The translations under genes and the position numbers were made by a program. A stretch of 17,137 nucleotides of DNA. It comes from Deltaproteobacteria bacterium. GTDB lineage: Bacteria > Myxococcota > Polyangia > Haliangiales > Haliangiaceae. Numbering within the stretch: the stretch's first letter is position 1; each line of letters opens with the position of its first letter. This document shows, piece after piece, positions 1 to 8,160 of this stretch. Location: NCBI GenBank assembly GCA_018262455.1, contig JAGSPR010000111.1, forward strand, positions 1 to 17,137, read 5' to 3'. A model generated the notes under the pieces. That model saw only the letters and a list, made by a program, of their open reading frames with translations, ran no database searches and was not told the origin of the DNA.

Positions 1-979
1 CGCCGGTCTCGCACACGAAGCACGAGGTCGGAAGCGTGGTCTCCCCCGGGTGCTCGAACACGATCGTCGGGTTCCGCTTCTCGCCGAGCGCTGCCCAGAA
101 CGCCGCCCCGAAGGCGCGCGCGCCCTTGAGCCACAGGTTGTATTCGATCTCGTCGGACCAGCGCGGCAGCTTGCCCCAGTGGTCGAACTTGCGGCGGTCG
201 ATGACGCCAATCGCGCCGAGCTTCTTGCAGAACTCGTTCTTGCTGTCCCCGGAGACCACGGCGACCGGCCGTGCGCCGGCCGCCCGCGCGATCTGGATCG
301 CCATCGAGCCGAGCCCACCTGCCCCGCCCCAGATCAGCACCGGCTCGCCGGCGCCGACCACGTTCGGCGGCCAGCCATGCAGCATGCGATACGCGGTCGC
401 GGCGACGAGCATGTACGCCGCCGATTCCTCCCAGGTCAGGTGGGCCGGCTTGGGCAGACACTGATGGCTCTGGACGCGCGCGTACTGCGCGAAGCTGCCC
501 CAGTTCGACTCGTACCCCCAGATCTTCTGGCTGGGGGCGAACATCGGATCCTTGCCCGCGACCACCCAGGGATCGTCGGGATCCCACATCCCGCAGTGCA
601 CGACGACTTCATCGCCCACGCGCACGTTCGTGACGTCCTTGCCCACGGCCCACACGACCCCGCTCGCGTCGGAGCCGCCGATGTGGAAGTCCTCGCGCTC
701 GCCCCGCTTCTGCCTCGTCTTGATGACGTCGACCGGGATGCCCATCGCGGCCCAGACGTTGTTGTAGTTGACGCCGGCGGCCATCACGTAGACCAGGACG
801 TCGTGCGGACCGAGCGCGGGCAGCTCGACCGCCTCCTCGCGAAAGGCGTCCACAGGCTCGCCGAACCGGTCTGCCCGGATCACCTGGGCCAGCATCCGGC
901 CAGGCACGTCCCCCAGCGCGGGGACGTCGCCAAGCGGACGGAGATCGACGGTGGACGTGGAGGCTGGGGGGCTCGACAC
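1..979 (-). CDS. ccr: Crotonyl-CoA carboxylase/reductase, N-terminal part (cut by window edge)
   Basis: Predicted to reduce and carboxylate crotonyl-CoA with NADPH and CO2 to ethylmalonyl-CoA, which feeds the ethylmalonyl-CoA pathway or polyketide extender supply. The 326 visible residues match the zinc-less medium-chain dehydrogenase/reductase family throughout. Seen: VNYNNVW near residues 70-76 (location of the family's CO2-binding Asn), HIGGSDASG at 99-107, IWGYES at 153-158 with the family Glu at 157, and a nucleotide-binding [10 protein letters not shown] from 216. VFEHPGE lies near the cut end, so about 100 C-terminal residues are missing. It resembles the alphaproteobacterial type more than the Streptomyces type. 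The start is GTG at 979, chosen because residues 13-28 still align with the family and an in-frame stop lies just upstream; the next choice is ATG at 895. No clear Shine-Dalgarno is seen. It lies 97 bases behind the CDF gene on the same strand. Confidence 0.93.
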   Translation of the reverse strand, partial: MSSPPASTSTVDLRPLGDVPALGDVPGRMLAQVIRADRFGEPVDAFREEAVELPALGPHDVLVYVMAAGVNYNNVWAAMGIPVDVIKTRQKRGEREDFHIGGSDASGVVWAVGKDVTNVRVGDEVVVHCGMWDPDDPWVVAGKDPMFAPSQKIWGYESNWGSFAQYARVQSHQCLPKPAHLTWEESAAYMLVAATAYRMLHGWPPNVVGAGEPVLIWGGAGGLGSMAIQIARAAGARPVAVVSGDSKNEFCKKLGAIGVIDRRKFDHWGKLPRWSDEIEYNLWLKGARAFGAAFWAALGEKRNPTIVFEHPGETTLPTSCFVCETG

Positions 980-1076
980 GGTGCGTTACAGCGTAAACGA
1001 TCTAGCCGGGGGGCGGACCGGGGTCTCACGCCGATCTCCCCGCCGAACCCAGCTCAGCTCCCGCCGCGGCCGGGGG

Positions 1077-1834
1077 TCATCGCCGAACGGCGCCGTGGGC
1101 ACCGACGTCATCGTCGGCATGCTCGTGATCAGGCTCGATGAAGCACCACTTGGCTTCGGGCACCCGGGCACGCAGCGCGCGCTCGAACCCGTTGATGGTG
1201 TGGACGAGCACGTCGGAGTCGATGCCGCTGCGGAACTTGAGCTTCATCGCGACGAGGATCTCGCCGGGTCCCTGCTGGACGCTCAGGATCTGCACGACCT
1301 TGTCGACGTTCGGATCGGCGTCGGCGAGCTCAGGACGGCGGCGCTGTTCTCGCCGAACACGACGATCAGATCGGAGTCCTTGCTCTCCTTGAGGTAGCGA
1401 AAGAACGGCGTGGTCCCGCGTCGCTCGTTCATCGCCTTGATGTTGCCGAGCGTCGACCAGCCCTCGAGCGCGATCGAGACCGCGAGGATGATGAGCGCGA
1501 TCTTGATGTCGCCGACCTCCTCCGGGTGCTGCATCTTGTGGACGCCCTCGTAGATCGAGAACATGCCGCCGCCCGTGAACAGCAGCAGCGCGACGATGAA
1601 CGAGTAGAAGTACATGTTGCGGCCGTAGCCGAACGGGTGTCTCTCGTCGGGCGGTCGCTTGCTCTGGTTGATCCCGACGAGCAGCAGGATCTGATTTCCG
1701 CAATCGGCGAACGAGTGGAGCGTCTCGGCGAGCATCGCGCCCGAGCCCGTGATCACCGCCGCGATCCCCTTCGACGTCGCGATCAGCGTGTTGACGATGA
1801 GGGACTTGATGACCTCCCTGCTCGAGCCCGCCAT
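1077..1834 (-). pseudogene. Cation diffusion facilitator (CDF) transporter, internally deleted and frameshifted
   Basis: CDF proteins are inner-membrane metal/proton antiporters, usually about 300-330 residues with six membrane segments and a cytoplasmic C-terminal domain. The N-terminal part is normal: TM1-TM2 with the metal-site motif HSFAD, then RPPDERHPFGYGR, TM3, TM4 and VVFGENSAAVL at the start of TM5. This frame then becomes nonsense and stops at 1283. The family's C-terminal domain (ADADPNVDKVVQIL, then GPGEILVAMKLK and WCFIEPD) continues in another frame and stops at 1077. The join lies near 1326-1336. The remainder of TM5, all of TM6 and the linker, about 60-75 residues, are absent, so a simple one-base error cannot explain it. 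The start ATG shares one base with the hydrolase stop (TAATG), implying coupled translation. As read, the product would not form a normal transporter. A true deletion and an assembly collapse are both possible. Confidence 0.85.
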
Positions 1835-2424
1835 TACTTGATCGCCTTCGACAGCGCCTTGAACTCGTCGCTTCCGGCGCGTCCGAGCAGGTCGAACACG
1901 CACACCTCGGTCGACGTCGGGATCGCCCCCGCGCGCTCGACGAGCTGGACGCCCACCCGCCAGTTCGCCTTGGTCCGGCTGCAGACCGCGTCGGTCGCCA
2001 CGTGGACCGCCCAGCCCCTCGCCGCGAGGTCGCGCGCGGTCTGGTAGACGCAGACGTGCGCCTCCATCCCGCACACGATCCACTGATCGCGGCCGAGCTT
2101 CGGCACGAGGGCGGCGAACTCGGGGGTGGCCGCGGCGGAGAACTCGAGCTTGTCGAACCGATGCGGTGAGGGCCCTGACCCCGAAGGGAAATGGAGCGCG
2201 AGCGCGTCCTCGATCGGCTGGACGGTCGCCCCGAGCCCGCGCGGGTACTGCTGGCTGACCACGACCGGCACGCCGAGCCGGCTCGCCGCCTCGATCAGGA
2301 TCGCGGTGTTCCGGATCACCCGCGTCACGACCTCGTCGGGCATCGCCGGCACGAGCCGCTCCTGGATATCGACGACGAGCAGGGCCGCTCGTGCGCGAGA
2401 CAGGTTGGTCTGCGGCGCGATCAC
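1834..2424 (-). CDS. Isochorismatase-family cysteine hydrolase (ISOC1/ISOC2/YcaC-like)
   Basis: A 196-residue single-domain hydrolase of the isochorismatase superfamily, predicted cytoplasmic. The catalytic triad of the family is visible: Asp19 in LLVVDIQERL, Lys92 in FDKLEFSA and the nucleophile Cys125 in GMEAHVCVYQTA. The region VVVSQQYPRGLG and the C-terminal EVCVFDLLGRAGSDEFK resemble the ISOC1/ISOC2 and YcaC groups, whose physiological substrates are mostly unknown, so a substrate cannot be named. The start is GTG at 2424; its GTGA overlaps the valS stop by four bases. The stop in turn overlaps the CDF start by one base. Both junctions suggest translation coupled to valS, although no metabolic link to valyl-tRNA synthesis is known. 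Confidence 0.9.
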   Translation of the reverse strand: MIAPQTNLSRARAALLVVDIQERLVPAMPDEVVTRVIRNTAILIEAASRLGVPVVVSQQYPRGLGATVQPIEDALALHFPSGSGPSPHRFDKLEFSAAATPEFAALVPKLGRDQWIVCGMEAHVCVYQTARDLAARGWAVHVATDAVCSRTKANWRVGVQLVERAGAIPTSTEVCVFDLLGRAGSDEFKALSKAIK

Positions 2425-5270
2425 GGCGCAGCACCGAGCGTGGCGAGCGCGTCGATCAGGCGCTGACGCTTGCCCTGCTCCTCGACGAGCCGGGCTCGGT
2501 TCTCGACCACCACCTCTTCCGCCGCCTTCGCGATGAAGTCGGGGTTGCCGAGCTTCTTCTCGATCGTGGCGATCTCCTTCTCGGTCTTGCCGATGTCCTT
2601 GGCGATCCGCGTCTTCTCCGCGTTGACATCGATCAGGCCTCCGAGCGGCATCACGATCTCCACGTCGGCGCCGACCAGCGCCTTCGCCGCGCCCGTTGCG
2701 CCATGACCGCCGGTGACGAGCTTGGCGGTGATCTTGCCCGCGCGTTCCATGATCGACAGGTGCTTCTCGATGATGGCGCGCTTGGCCTCGCTCGCGACGT
2801 GGAGCTCGACACCGATCGGTTGCGCAGGTGGCACCCCGTAGGTCGCGCGCAGCATGCGGCACTGGACGACGATGTCCTGGGCCAGCTGCATCTCGGCCTC
2901 GGCGGCCGGGTCGACCAGCGCGGCGTCGGAGCGCGGGAACACGGTGATCATCAGCGAGCCAGGGAGCTGCGGCGGCTTGGGTAGCTTCTGCCAGATCTCC
3001 TCGGTCACGTACGGCGCGAATGGATGGAGCAGCCGCATCGTCGTCTCGAGCGTCGTCGCGAGCACGCCCTGCACCACGTGGCGGCGCGTCGCCTTGACCG
3101 GATCCTGGTCGCCCGGAGAGGTGATCGATGGGCCCATGTGGAGGTGCGGCTTCGCCAGCTCGATGTACCAGTCGCACAGCTCGTCATAGATGAAGTGCCA
3201 GAGGGCGTTCGCGGCGTCGCTGAACCGGAACTGCTCGAGCGCCTCGTGGACGCTCCCCGCGACCGCCTGGAGGCGCGACAGGATCCAGCGCTCCGGCATC
3301 GCGAGCGACGCCCGTCCGGTCGGGCTTCCGAGCTGCGACTCGAAGCGCTCCGGGTCGTAACCATCGAGGTTCATCAGCGCGAACCGCGAGGCGTTCCACA
3401 GCTTGTTGATGAAGTTACGATAGGTCTCGACCCGGTCGACCGACAGCCGGATGCGTCCTGTCGTGTTGAGCGCCGCGAGCGCGAACCGGAGCGCGTCGGC
3501 GCCCATCGGCTGGATGCCCTTGCTGAAGTTCTTCTTGATGGCCTTGACCGCGGACTCCGGCGCATTGTCGGCGTCCGCCCGCTTGAGCATGGACTCGAGG
3601 GTCGCGCCATAGACCACGTCGAGGGGATCGATGACGTTGCCCTTCGTCTTCGACATCTTGTCGCCGTTCTCGTCCGTCACGATCGCGGTCAGGTAGACCG
3701 TGCGGAACGGGACCTTCCCCATGAAGTGGAGGCCCATCATCATCATCCGGGCGACCCAGAAGAAGATGATGTCCGGACCGGTGACGAGCACGTTGTTCGG
3801 GTAGAACGTGCCGAGCTCGCGGGTCTTCTCCGGCCAGCCCAGCGTCGAGAACGGCCACAGCCCCGACGAGAACCACGTGTCGAGGATGTCGGGATCCTGC
3901 TCGAGCTGGGCATTGCCGCAGCTGCCGCACTGCTTCGGGGTCTCGCGCGCGACCATGATCGTGCCGCACGACTTCTCGCCGCGGCAGTGCCACGCCGGGA
4001 TCCGATGGCCCCACCACAGCTGCCTTGAGATGCACCAGTCCTGGATGTTGGTCATCCAGTGCATGAACGTCTTGGTGTGGAGCTCGGGCACGAACTTCGT
4101 CTTGCCCTGCTCGACCGCGGCCACGGCCTTCTCGGCGAGCGGCGCGGCCTTGACCCACCACTGCTCCATCAGCATCGGCTCGATCACCGCGTTCGAGCGC
4201 TGGCTGCGCGCGCGGGGGACCTTGTAGTCCTTCACGACGCCCAGGAATCCGCCGGCCTCGAGGTCGGCGACCACCGCCTTGCGAGCCTCGTCGACCGTCA
4301 TCCCGACGTAGTTCGCCGGCGCCGGCGCGCACATCCGCGCCTTGCGATCGATCACCTCGAGGATCGGCAAGTTGGCGATCTGGCTCACCGCGTAGTCGTT
4401 GGGGTCGTGCGCGGGGGTCACCTTCACCGCACCGCTACCGAACTCGGGATCGGGCCATGGCTTGCCATCGCGGACCAGCTCGATCGGCACGATCGGGATC
4501 CGGCGGCCCGTCAGCGGCAGCTCGACCTCCTTGCCGTGGAGGTGCTTGTAGCGCTCGTCGCTCGGATGCACCGCGACCGCGGTGTCGCCGAGCATCGTCT
4601 CGGGTCGTGTCGTCGCGACGATGATCTCGCCGCCGCCGACCACGGGATACTTGATCTCCCACAGCGAGCCGTTCTCCTCGACGGTATCGACCTCGAGGTC
4701 CGACACCACGGTCTCGCTCACGGGATCCCAGTTGATCATCCGCTTCGCGCGGAAGATCAGGCCTTCCTCATAGAGCCGCACGAAGGCCTCGACCACCGCG
4801 CGGTTGGACTTGTCGTCCATCGTGAACCGCTCGCGCGGCCAGTCGAGCGAGAAGCCCATCAGCTTCTCTTGCTCGCTGATCCGGCTGCCGCTCTTCTCCT
4901 TCCACGCCCACGCGCGGTCCAGGAACTCCTCGCGGCCGAGCTCGAACCGGGTCTTGCCTTCGCGGCGCTTGAGGTCGCGCTCCAGGAGCACGTGCACGGC
5001 GATCGACGCGTGATCGGTGCCCGGCATCCACATCGCGTTGAAGCTCTGCATCCGCTTCCAGCGGATCAGGATGTCCTGCAGCGTGGACCCCAGCGCATGC
5101 CCCATGTGGAGCGAGCCGGTGACGTTGGGCGGCGGCAGCGTGATCGAGTACGGAACGGTCGGGCTCGCCTCGTTGGCGTGGAAGAACCCGTTCTCGACCC
5201 AGAACCGGAGCCATCGCGGCTCCACCTCGGAGGGATCGTACTGCTTGGAAAGCGCCGTCGACGTTGTCAC
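2421..5270 (-). CDS. valS: Valyl-tRNA synthetase
   Basis: Attaches valine to tRNA-Val in the cytoplasm; a class I synthetase of 949 residues, normal for ValRS. Order of features: PPPNVTGSLHMGH, with the HIGH motif at 55-58; the CP1 editing domain with TTRPETMLGDTAVAVHP and TPAHDPNDY; a Cys-pair region resembling a zinc ribbon (CRGEKSC and CGSCG) before DILDTWFSSGLWPFSTLGWP; KMSKT at 538-542; an anticodon-binding helical domain beginning near NKLWNASRF; and a C-terminal coiled coil (residues ~880-940) typical of ValRS. The position usually read GTDHAGIATQ is GTDHASIAVH here. The start is GTG at 5270, where homology begins; the frame stays open upstream but runs into the response regulator gene. 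It is 50 bases behind the response regulator and overlaps the hydrolase by GTGA. Confidence 0.97.
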   Translation of the reverse strand: MTTSTALSKQYDPSEVEPRWLRFWVENGFFHANEASPTVPYSITLPPPNVTGSLHMGHALGSTLQDILIRWKRMQSFNAMWMPGTDHASIAVHVLLERDLKRREGKTRFELGREEFLDRAWAWKEKSGSRISEQEKLMGFSLDWPRERFTMDDKSNRAVVEAFVRLYEEGLIFRAKRMINWDPVSETVVSDLEVDTVEENGSLWEIKYPVVGGGEIIVATTRPETMLGDTAVAVHPSDERYKHLHGKEVELPLTGRRIPIVPIELVRDGKPWPDPEFGSGAVKVTPAHDPNDYAVSQIANLPILEVIDRKARMCAPAPANYVGMTVDEARKAVVADLEAGGFLGVVKDYKVPRARSQRSNAVIEPMLMEQWWVKAAPLAEKAVAAVEQGKTKFVPELHTKTFMHWMTNIQDWCISRQLWWGHRIPAWHCRGEKSCGTIMVARETPKQCGSCGNAQLEQDPDILDTWFSSGLWPFSTLGWPEKTRELGTFYPNNVLVTGPDIIFFWVARMMMMGLHFMGKVPFRTVYLTAIVTDENGDKMSKTKGNVIDPLDVVYGATLESMLKRADADNAPESAVKAIKKNFSKGIQPMGADALRFALAALNTTGRIRLSVDRVETYRNFINKLWNASRFALMNLDGYDPERFESQLGSPTGRASLAMPERWILSRLQAVAGSVHEALEQFRFSDAANALWHFIYDELCDWYIELAKPHLHMGPSITSPGDQDPVKATRRHVVQGVLATTLETTMRLLHPFAPYVTEEIWQKLPKPPQLPGSLMITVFPRSDAALVDPAAEAEMQLAQDIVVQCRMLRATYGVPPAQPIGVELHVASEAKRAIIEKHLSIMERAGKITAKLVTGGHGATGAAKALVGADVEIVMPLGGLIDVNAEKTRIAKDIGKTEKEIATIEKKLGNPDFIAKAAEEVVVENRARLVEEQGKRQRLIDALATLGAAP

Positions 5271-5320
5271 GTCGCGGACGCTAGCACGGCCGGCGCAGCC
5301 GGGAGGACCACTCGAGCGGT

Positions 5321-6289
5321 TCAGCTCCGGCGTGCGGTCAGGTCGTTCAGGTTCTCGCGAATGATCTGTTCGGCGAGCTCCGGAACCACTTCCCAGACGA
5401 TGCGCTCGACGACCTCGGTCGAGAGCTTGAGCAGCGCGAGCAGCTCGGGGCTTCCGGGCTCGAGTCCCGTCGCCTCCGCCAGGCGAGCGGCCATCTTGGC
5501 GAGCGTGCGCTCCACGAGCGCCGAGCGCTTGGTCGGCGTACCACTGATCATCGGGGCTCGATTCGTGTGGGTCGATGCGAGCGCGGGCGAAGCGACCGCG
5601 ACGCTGGATGGTGCGGGAGGTGCTGGCGCTCGCATCGTCGCGGGCGTCGGGCCGGGCGTGGTGACTGCGGGGGCAGGCGCGGCGATCGGCGGGACCGCCA
5701 TCGCGCTGGCTTTGGCCGGTCCAACGGCCGGAGCGACGCCGGCCGGCAGCTTGATCGTGGGCATGCCCATGATCGTGGCCGAGCGTGGGGCCATCGCCGC
5801 CGAGGGGGCGGGTTTGGGAGCGTTGAGCGGCTGCGACGGCGCACCCGACACCGACGCCGGGACCGTGGCCGCGGTCGCGGCCGCGCCCTGGCCGGGCTTC
5901 GCGACCCCACTGGCCTCTGCCTTGGTGACCACCTCGGTGACCTTCTCGAGCATGGTCTGCGTGTCCCACGGCTTCGGGAGGTTCGCATCAGCGCCGACCT
6001 GGACACCCTTGGTGTTGTCGTACGGAGCGCCGTTGCCGACGAGGATCACCACCGGGACCTCGGACGTGGCGTCATTCGACTTGATCGCCATGCAGAGGTC
6101 ATAGCCGGACTTGCCGCCCGGCATCATCGAGTCCGCGAGCACGACGGCAGGCTTCTGGGACTTCGTCTTCTCGAGACCCTCGTCGTACGTCCGGGCGCCG
6201 ACGTACGTGAACGCGGTGCCGCGAAACGTGATGTCGGCGACCTGTTGCATGGTCGCGCTGTCATCGACGCACAGAACAATCTTGGTCAC
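5321..6289 (-). CDS. RomR-like response regulator: receiver, Ala/Pro linker, C-terminal helical module
   Basis: A 322-residue protein in three parts. Residues 1-120 are a CheY-like receiver with acidic pair Asp9/Asp10, phospho-acceptor Asp53 (VLADSMMPGGKSGY) and Lys106 in LPKPW. Residues ~125-255 are a low-complexity Ala/Pro/Val linker containing TIMGMPTIKLP. Residues ~257-322 form a helical module with STEVVERIVWEVVPELAEQI. The same order, and a similar C-terminal sequence, occur in Myxococcus RomR, a polarity regulator of motility; that comparison is from memory. There is no DNA-binding or enzymatic output domain, so the output is probably protein-protein interaction. The usual switch Thr/Ser is Val84 (ILVGN). 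The start is GTG at 6289 with AGAGGGG 9 bases upstream. It is divergent from argS and 50 bases upstream of valS. Orthology to RomR itself is unproven. Confidence 0.8.
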   Translation of the reverse strand: MTKIVLCVDDSATMQQVADITFRGTAFTYVGARTYDEGLEKTKSQKPAVVLADSMMPGGKSGYDLCMAIKSNDATSEVPVVILVGNGAPYDNTKGVQVGADANLPKPWDTQTMLEKVTEVVTKAEASGVAKPGQGAAATAATVPASVSGAPSQPLNAPKPAPSAAMAPRSATIMGMPTIKLPAGVAPAVGPAKASAMAVPPIAAPAPAVTTPGPTPATMRAPAPPAPSSVAVASPALASTHTNRAPMISGTPTKRSALVERTLAKMAARLAEATGLEPGSPELLALLKLSTEVVERIVWEVVPELAEQIIRENLNDLTARRS

Positions 6290-6298
6290 TTGTTGCGT

Positions 6299-6306
6299 CC
6301 CCTCTC
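6299..6306 (-). promoter_or_regulatory. Shine-Dalgarno for the RomR-like gene
   Basis: On the minus strand this reads GAGAGGGG and ends 9 bases before the GTG start at 6289. It is one of the few strong ribosome binding sites in the window. It supports that start over a longer in-frame reading reaching 6403. Confidence 0.65.
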
Positions 6307-6359
6307 GTGTCTCGTGGCCGTTCGTCGCATCTACTTTGGTAACACGGTGCCAGACGGAG

Positions 6360-6374
6360 GGCAATTCAACTGCC
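6360..6374. repeat. 15-bp imperfect palindrome in the divergent intergenic region
   Basis: GGCAATTCAACTGCC is an inverted repeat with one mismatched pair around a central C. It lies between the divergent starts of the response regulator (6289) and argS (6445), about 70 bases from each. The position and symmetry fit an operator, but no regulator can be named. A weaker hairpin, CCGAA-5-TTCGG, lies at 6381-6395. The region 6290-6444 otherwise shows no clear promoter. Confidence 0.3.
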
Positions 6375-6444
6375 GAGAATCCGAAGGGCTTTCGGGGATG
6401 CACGGCCGATCGGTGCGAGACCGTGTGCTAGCGTGCTCGCGCTC

Positions 6445-8160
6445 ATGCCGACGCACTACACGCCGATCCATCTCGCGGCAGCAGAAGCGGTCGCAGCACA
6501 CGCCGGCGTCGCCCCGACCGAGCTCAAGGTCGACGCTCCGCCGCGCCCTGAGCTGGGCGACCTCTCCGTGGGCTGCTTCGCGATCGCCAAAGCCCGAGGC
6601 CAGAGCCCTGCGCAGGTCGCGGAAGCGATCGCGTCCGCGTTCCGGCCCACCGCGCTGCTCGCGAGCGCGACGGCGGCCGGCCCGTTCGTCAACTTCCGCG
6701 CGAATCGCGCCGCCACGCTGCGCTGGACCGTCGATGCGGCGCTGACCGGACAGCTCATCCCCCGCAACCTCGGCAGAGGCCAGACGATCTGCATCGACTA
6801 CTCGTCGCCGAACATCTCCAAGCACCTCGCGTATCACCACATCCGCGGCACCACGATCGGCCACGCGCTCGACCAGATCTTTCGCGCGCTCGGGTACCGC
6901 GTCGTCGGCATCAACTTCCTCGGGGACTGGGGCACCACGCACGGCATGTTGCTCGCGGCGTGGAACATGTGGGGACCTGTCGAACCGCTCGACGTCACCG
7001 TCCTCAACGATCTCTACGTGAAGTTTCGCGCCGCCGCGAAGGACAATCCCTCGCTCGAGCAGGATGGCCGCACGTGGTTCAAGCGGCTCGAGGACGGCGA
7101 TCCCGAGGCGCGCGCGCTGTGGCAGCGATTCCGCGACGTGTCGTGGGCAGAGTTCGCGGCGGTCTACGACATCCTCGGGATCAAGTTCGACGAGGTGCGC
7201 GGCGAGAGCGCCTACGAGCCCGACATGCCGCGCGTGATGCAGGAGCTCGTCGACAAGGGGCTCGTCACCGAGAGCGAGGGCGCGCAGGTCGTCGTGCTTG
7301 AGGGCGAGAAGACCCCGATCCTGCTCAAGAAGGGCGACGGCACCACGCTCTACGCGACCCGCGACGTGGCCGCCGCCGAGTACCGCTGGGACACGTTCCA
7401 GTTCACGCGCTCGCTCTACGTCGTCGGGCGCGAGCAGGCACTACATTTTCGCCAGCTGTTCAAGTTGCTCGACAAGGCCGGCTACGCGTGGTCTTCACGC
7501 TGCGAGCACATCCCGTACGGGCACGTCCGGATCGGTGGCAAGAAGACCGCCACCCGACTCGGCAACGTGGTGTTGATGCGCAACGTGTTCGACATCATGC
7601 AGGACGAGGTACGGCCACGGATCGCCGAGGCGAACCCGACGATGTCGGCCGAGGACATCGACCGCACCGCCCGCGAGGTCGGGATCGGCGCCGTCGTGTT
7701 CGCGAACCTCGCCTCGCAACGCGAGAAGGACGTCGACTTCGATCTCGAGCGGATCACGTCGACCAGCGGCGACTCCGGGCCATACCTCCAGTACAGCCAC
7801 GCGCGCTGCGCGTCGATCGCGCGCAAGGCCGGCGAGCGCATCACGTCGATCGAGGGCGTGGACTTCGAACGGCTGACGCAGGACTCCGAGTGGAGCATCG
7901 CGAAGCGCCTGCTCGAGTTGCCGGACGTGGTCGTTCGCGCGGCGGACAGCGCGGAACCCCACACCATCGCGCATTACCTGCTCGAGGTGGCGAGCGACTT
8001 CTCGCGCTGGTACACCGCGGGGAACAGCGATCCTTCGCTGCGCGTCCTGTGCGACGACCCGGCGACCCGGCGAGCTCGGCTCGCGCTGGCCGCCGCGGTC
8101 CAGGCGACGCTCTCGACCGGCCTCGGACTGCTCGGGATCACCGCCCCGCAGCAGATGTAG
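6445..8160 (+). CDS. argS: Arginyl-tRNA synthetase (variant HIGH motif)
   Basis: Charges tRNA-Arg with arginine; a 571-residue class I synthetase of normal length. Seen in order: a short N-terminal tRNA-contact domain with RPELGDLSVGCF; the catalytic core beginning DYSSPNISKHLAYHHIRG; GINFLGDWGTTHGMLLAAW; YATRDVAAAEYRWD; YVVGREQALHF; the KMSKS-equivalent segment KKTATRLGNVVLM; and the DALR anticodon-binding domain (GPYLQYSHAR, FSRWYTAGNSDPS, GLGLLGITAPQQM). The class I HIGH motif, commonly HVGH in ArgRS, reads AYHH at residues 129-132 while flanking residues are intact. The start ATG at 6445 is preferred; an in-frame GTG at 6433 would add four residues, and neither has a good Shine-Dalgarno. 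Its TAG stop directly abuts the convergent lipoprotein stop. Confidence 0.95.
   Translation: MPTHYTPIHLAAAEAVAAHAGVAPTELKVDAPPRPELGDLSVGCFAIAKARGQSPAQVAEAIASAFRPTALLASATAAGPFVNFRANRAATLRWTVDAALTGQLIPRNLGRGQTICIDYSSPNISKHLAYHHIRGTTIGHALDQIFRALGYRVVGINFLGDWGTTHGMLLAAWNMWGPVEPLDVTVLNDLYVKFRAAAKDNPSLEQDGRTWFKRLEDGDPEARALWQRFRDVSWAEFAAVYDILGIKFDEVRGESAYEPDMPRVMQELVDKGLVTESEGAQVVVLEGEKTPILLKKGDGTTLYATRDVAAAEYRWDTFQFTRSLYVVGREQALHFRQLFKLLDKAGYAWSSRCEHIPYGHVRIGGKKTATRLGNVVLMRNVFDIMQDEVRPRIAEANPTMSAEDIDRTAREVGIGAVVFANLASQREKDVDFDLERITSTSGDSGPYLQYSHARCASIARKAGERITSIEGVDFERLTQDSEWSIAKRLLELPDVVVRAADSAEPHTIAHYLLEVASDFSRWYTAGNSDPSLRVLCDDPATRRARLALAAAVQATLSTGLGLLGITAPQQM

Noticed and set aside
1283..1400. 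Programmed ribosomal frameshift in the CDF gene.
   Set aside because: No slippery heptamer was seen at the junction, and the two halves are separated by missing family sequence, which frameshifting cannot restore.
5290..5302. GC hairpin CCGGC-GCA-GCCGG between the response regulator and valS as a terminator.
   Set aside because: The stem is only five pairs with a three-base loop and no T-run follows on either strand.
5271..5969. N-terminal extension of ValRS by about 230 residues in the same frame.
   Set aside because: The extension overlaps the response regulator, is low-complexity and unlike any ValRS N-terminus; family similarity begins at the GTG at 5270.
4059..6104. A very long open reading frame on the plus strand, antisense to valS and the response regulator.
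   Set aside because: The minus-strand proteins are clear family members with matching motifs. Long antisense frames are expected in DNA this GC-rich, and the translation is Arg/His/Asp-rich without domains.
6336..6352. A sigma-54-like element on the minus strand (TGGCAC, then TTACCA) upstream of the response regulator.
   Set aside because: The spacing is one base short and the -12 GC is missing, so it does not meet the consensus.
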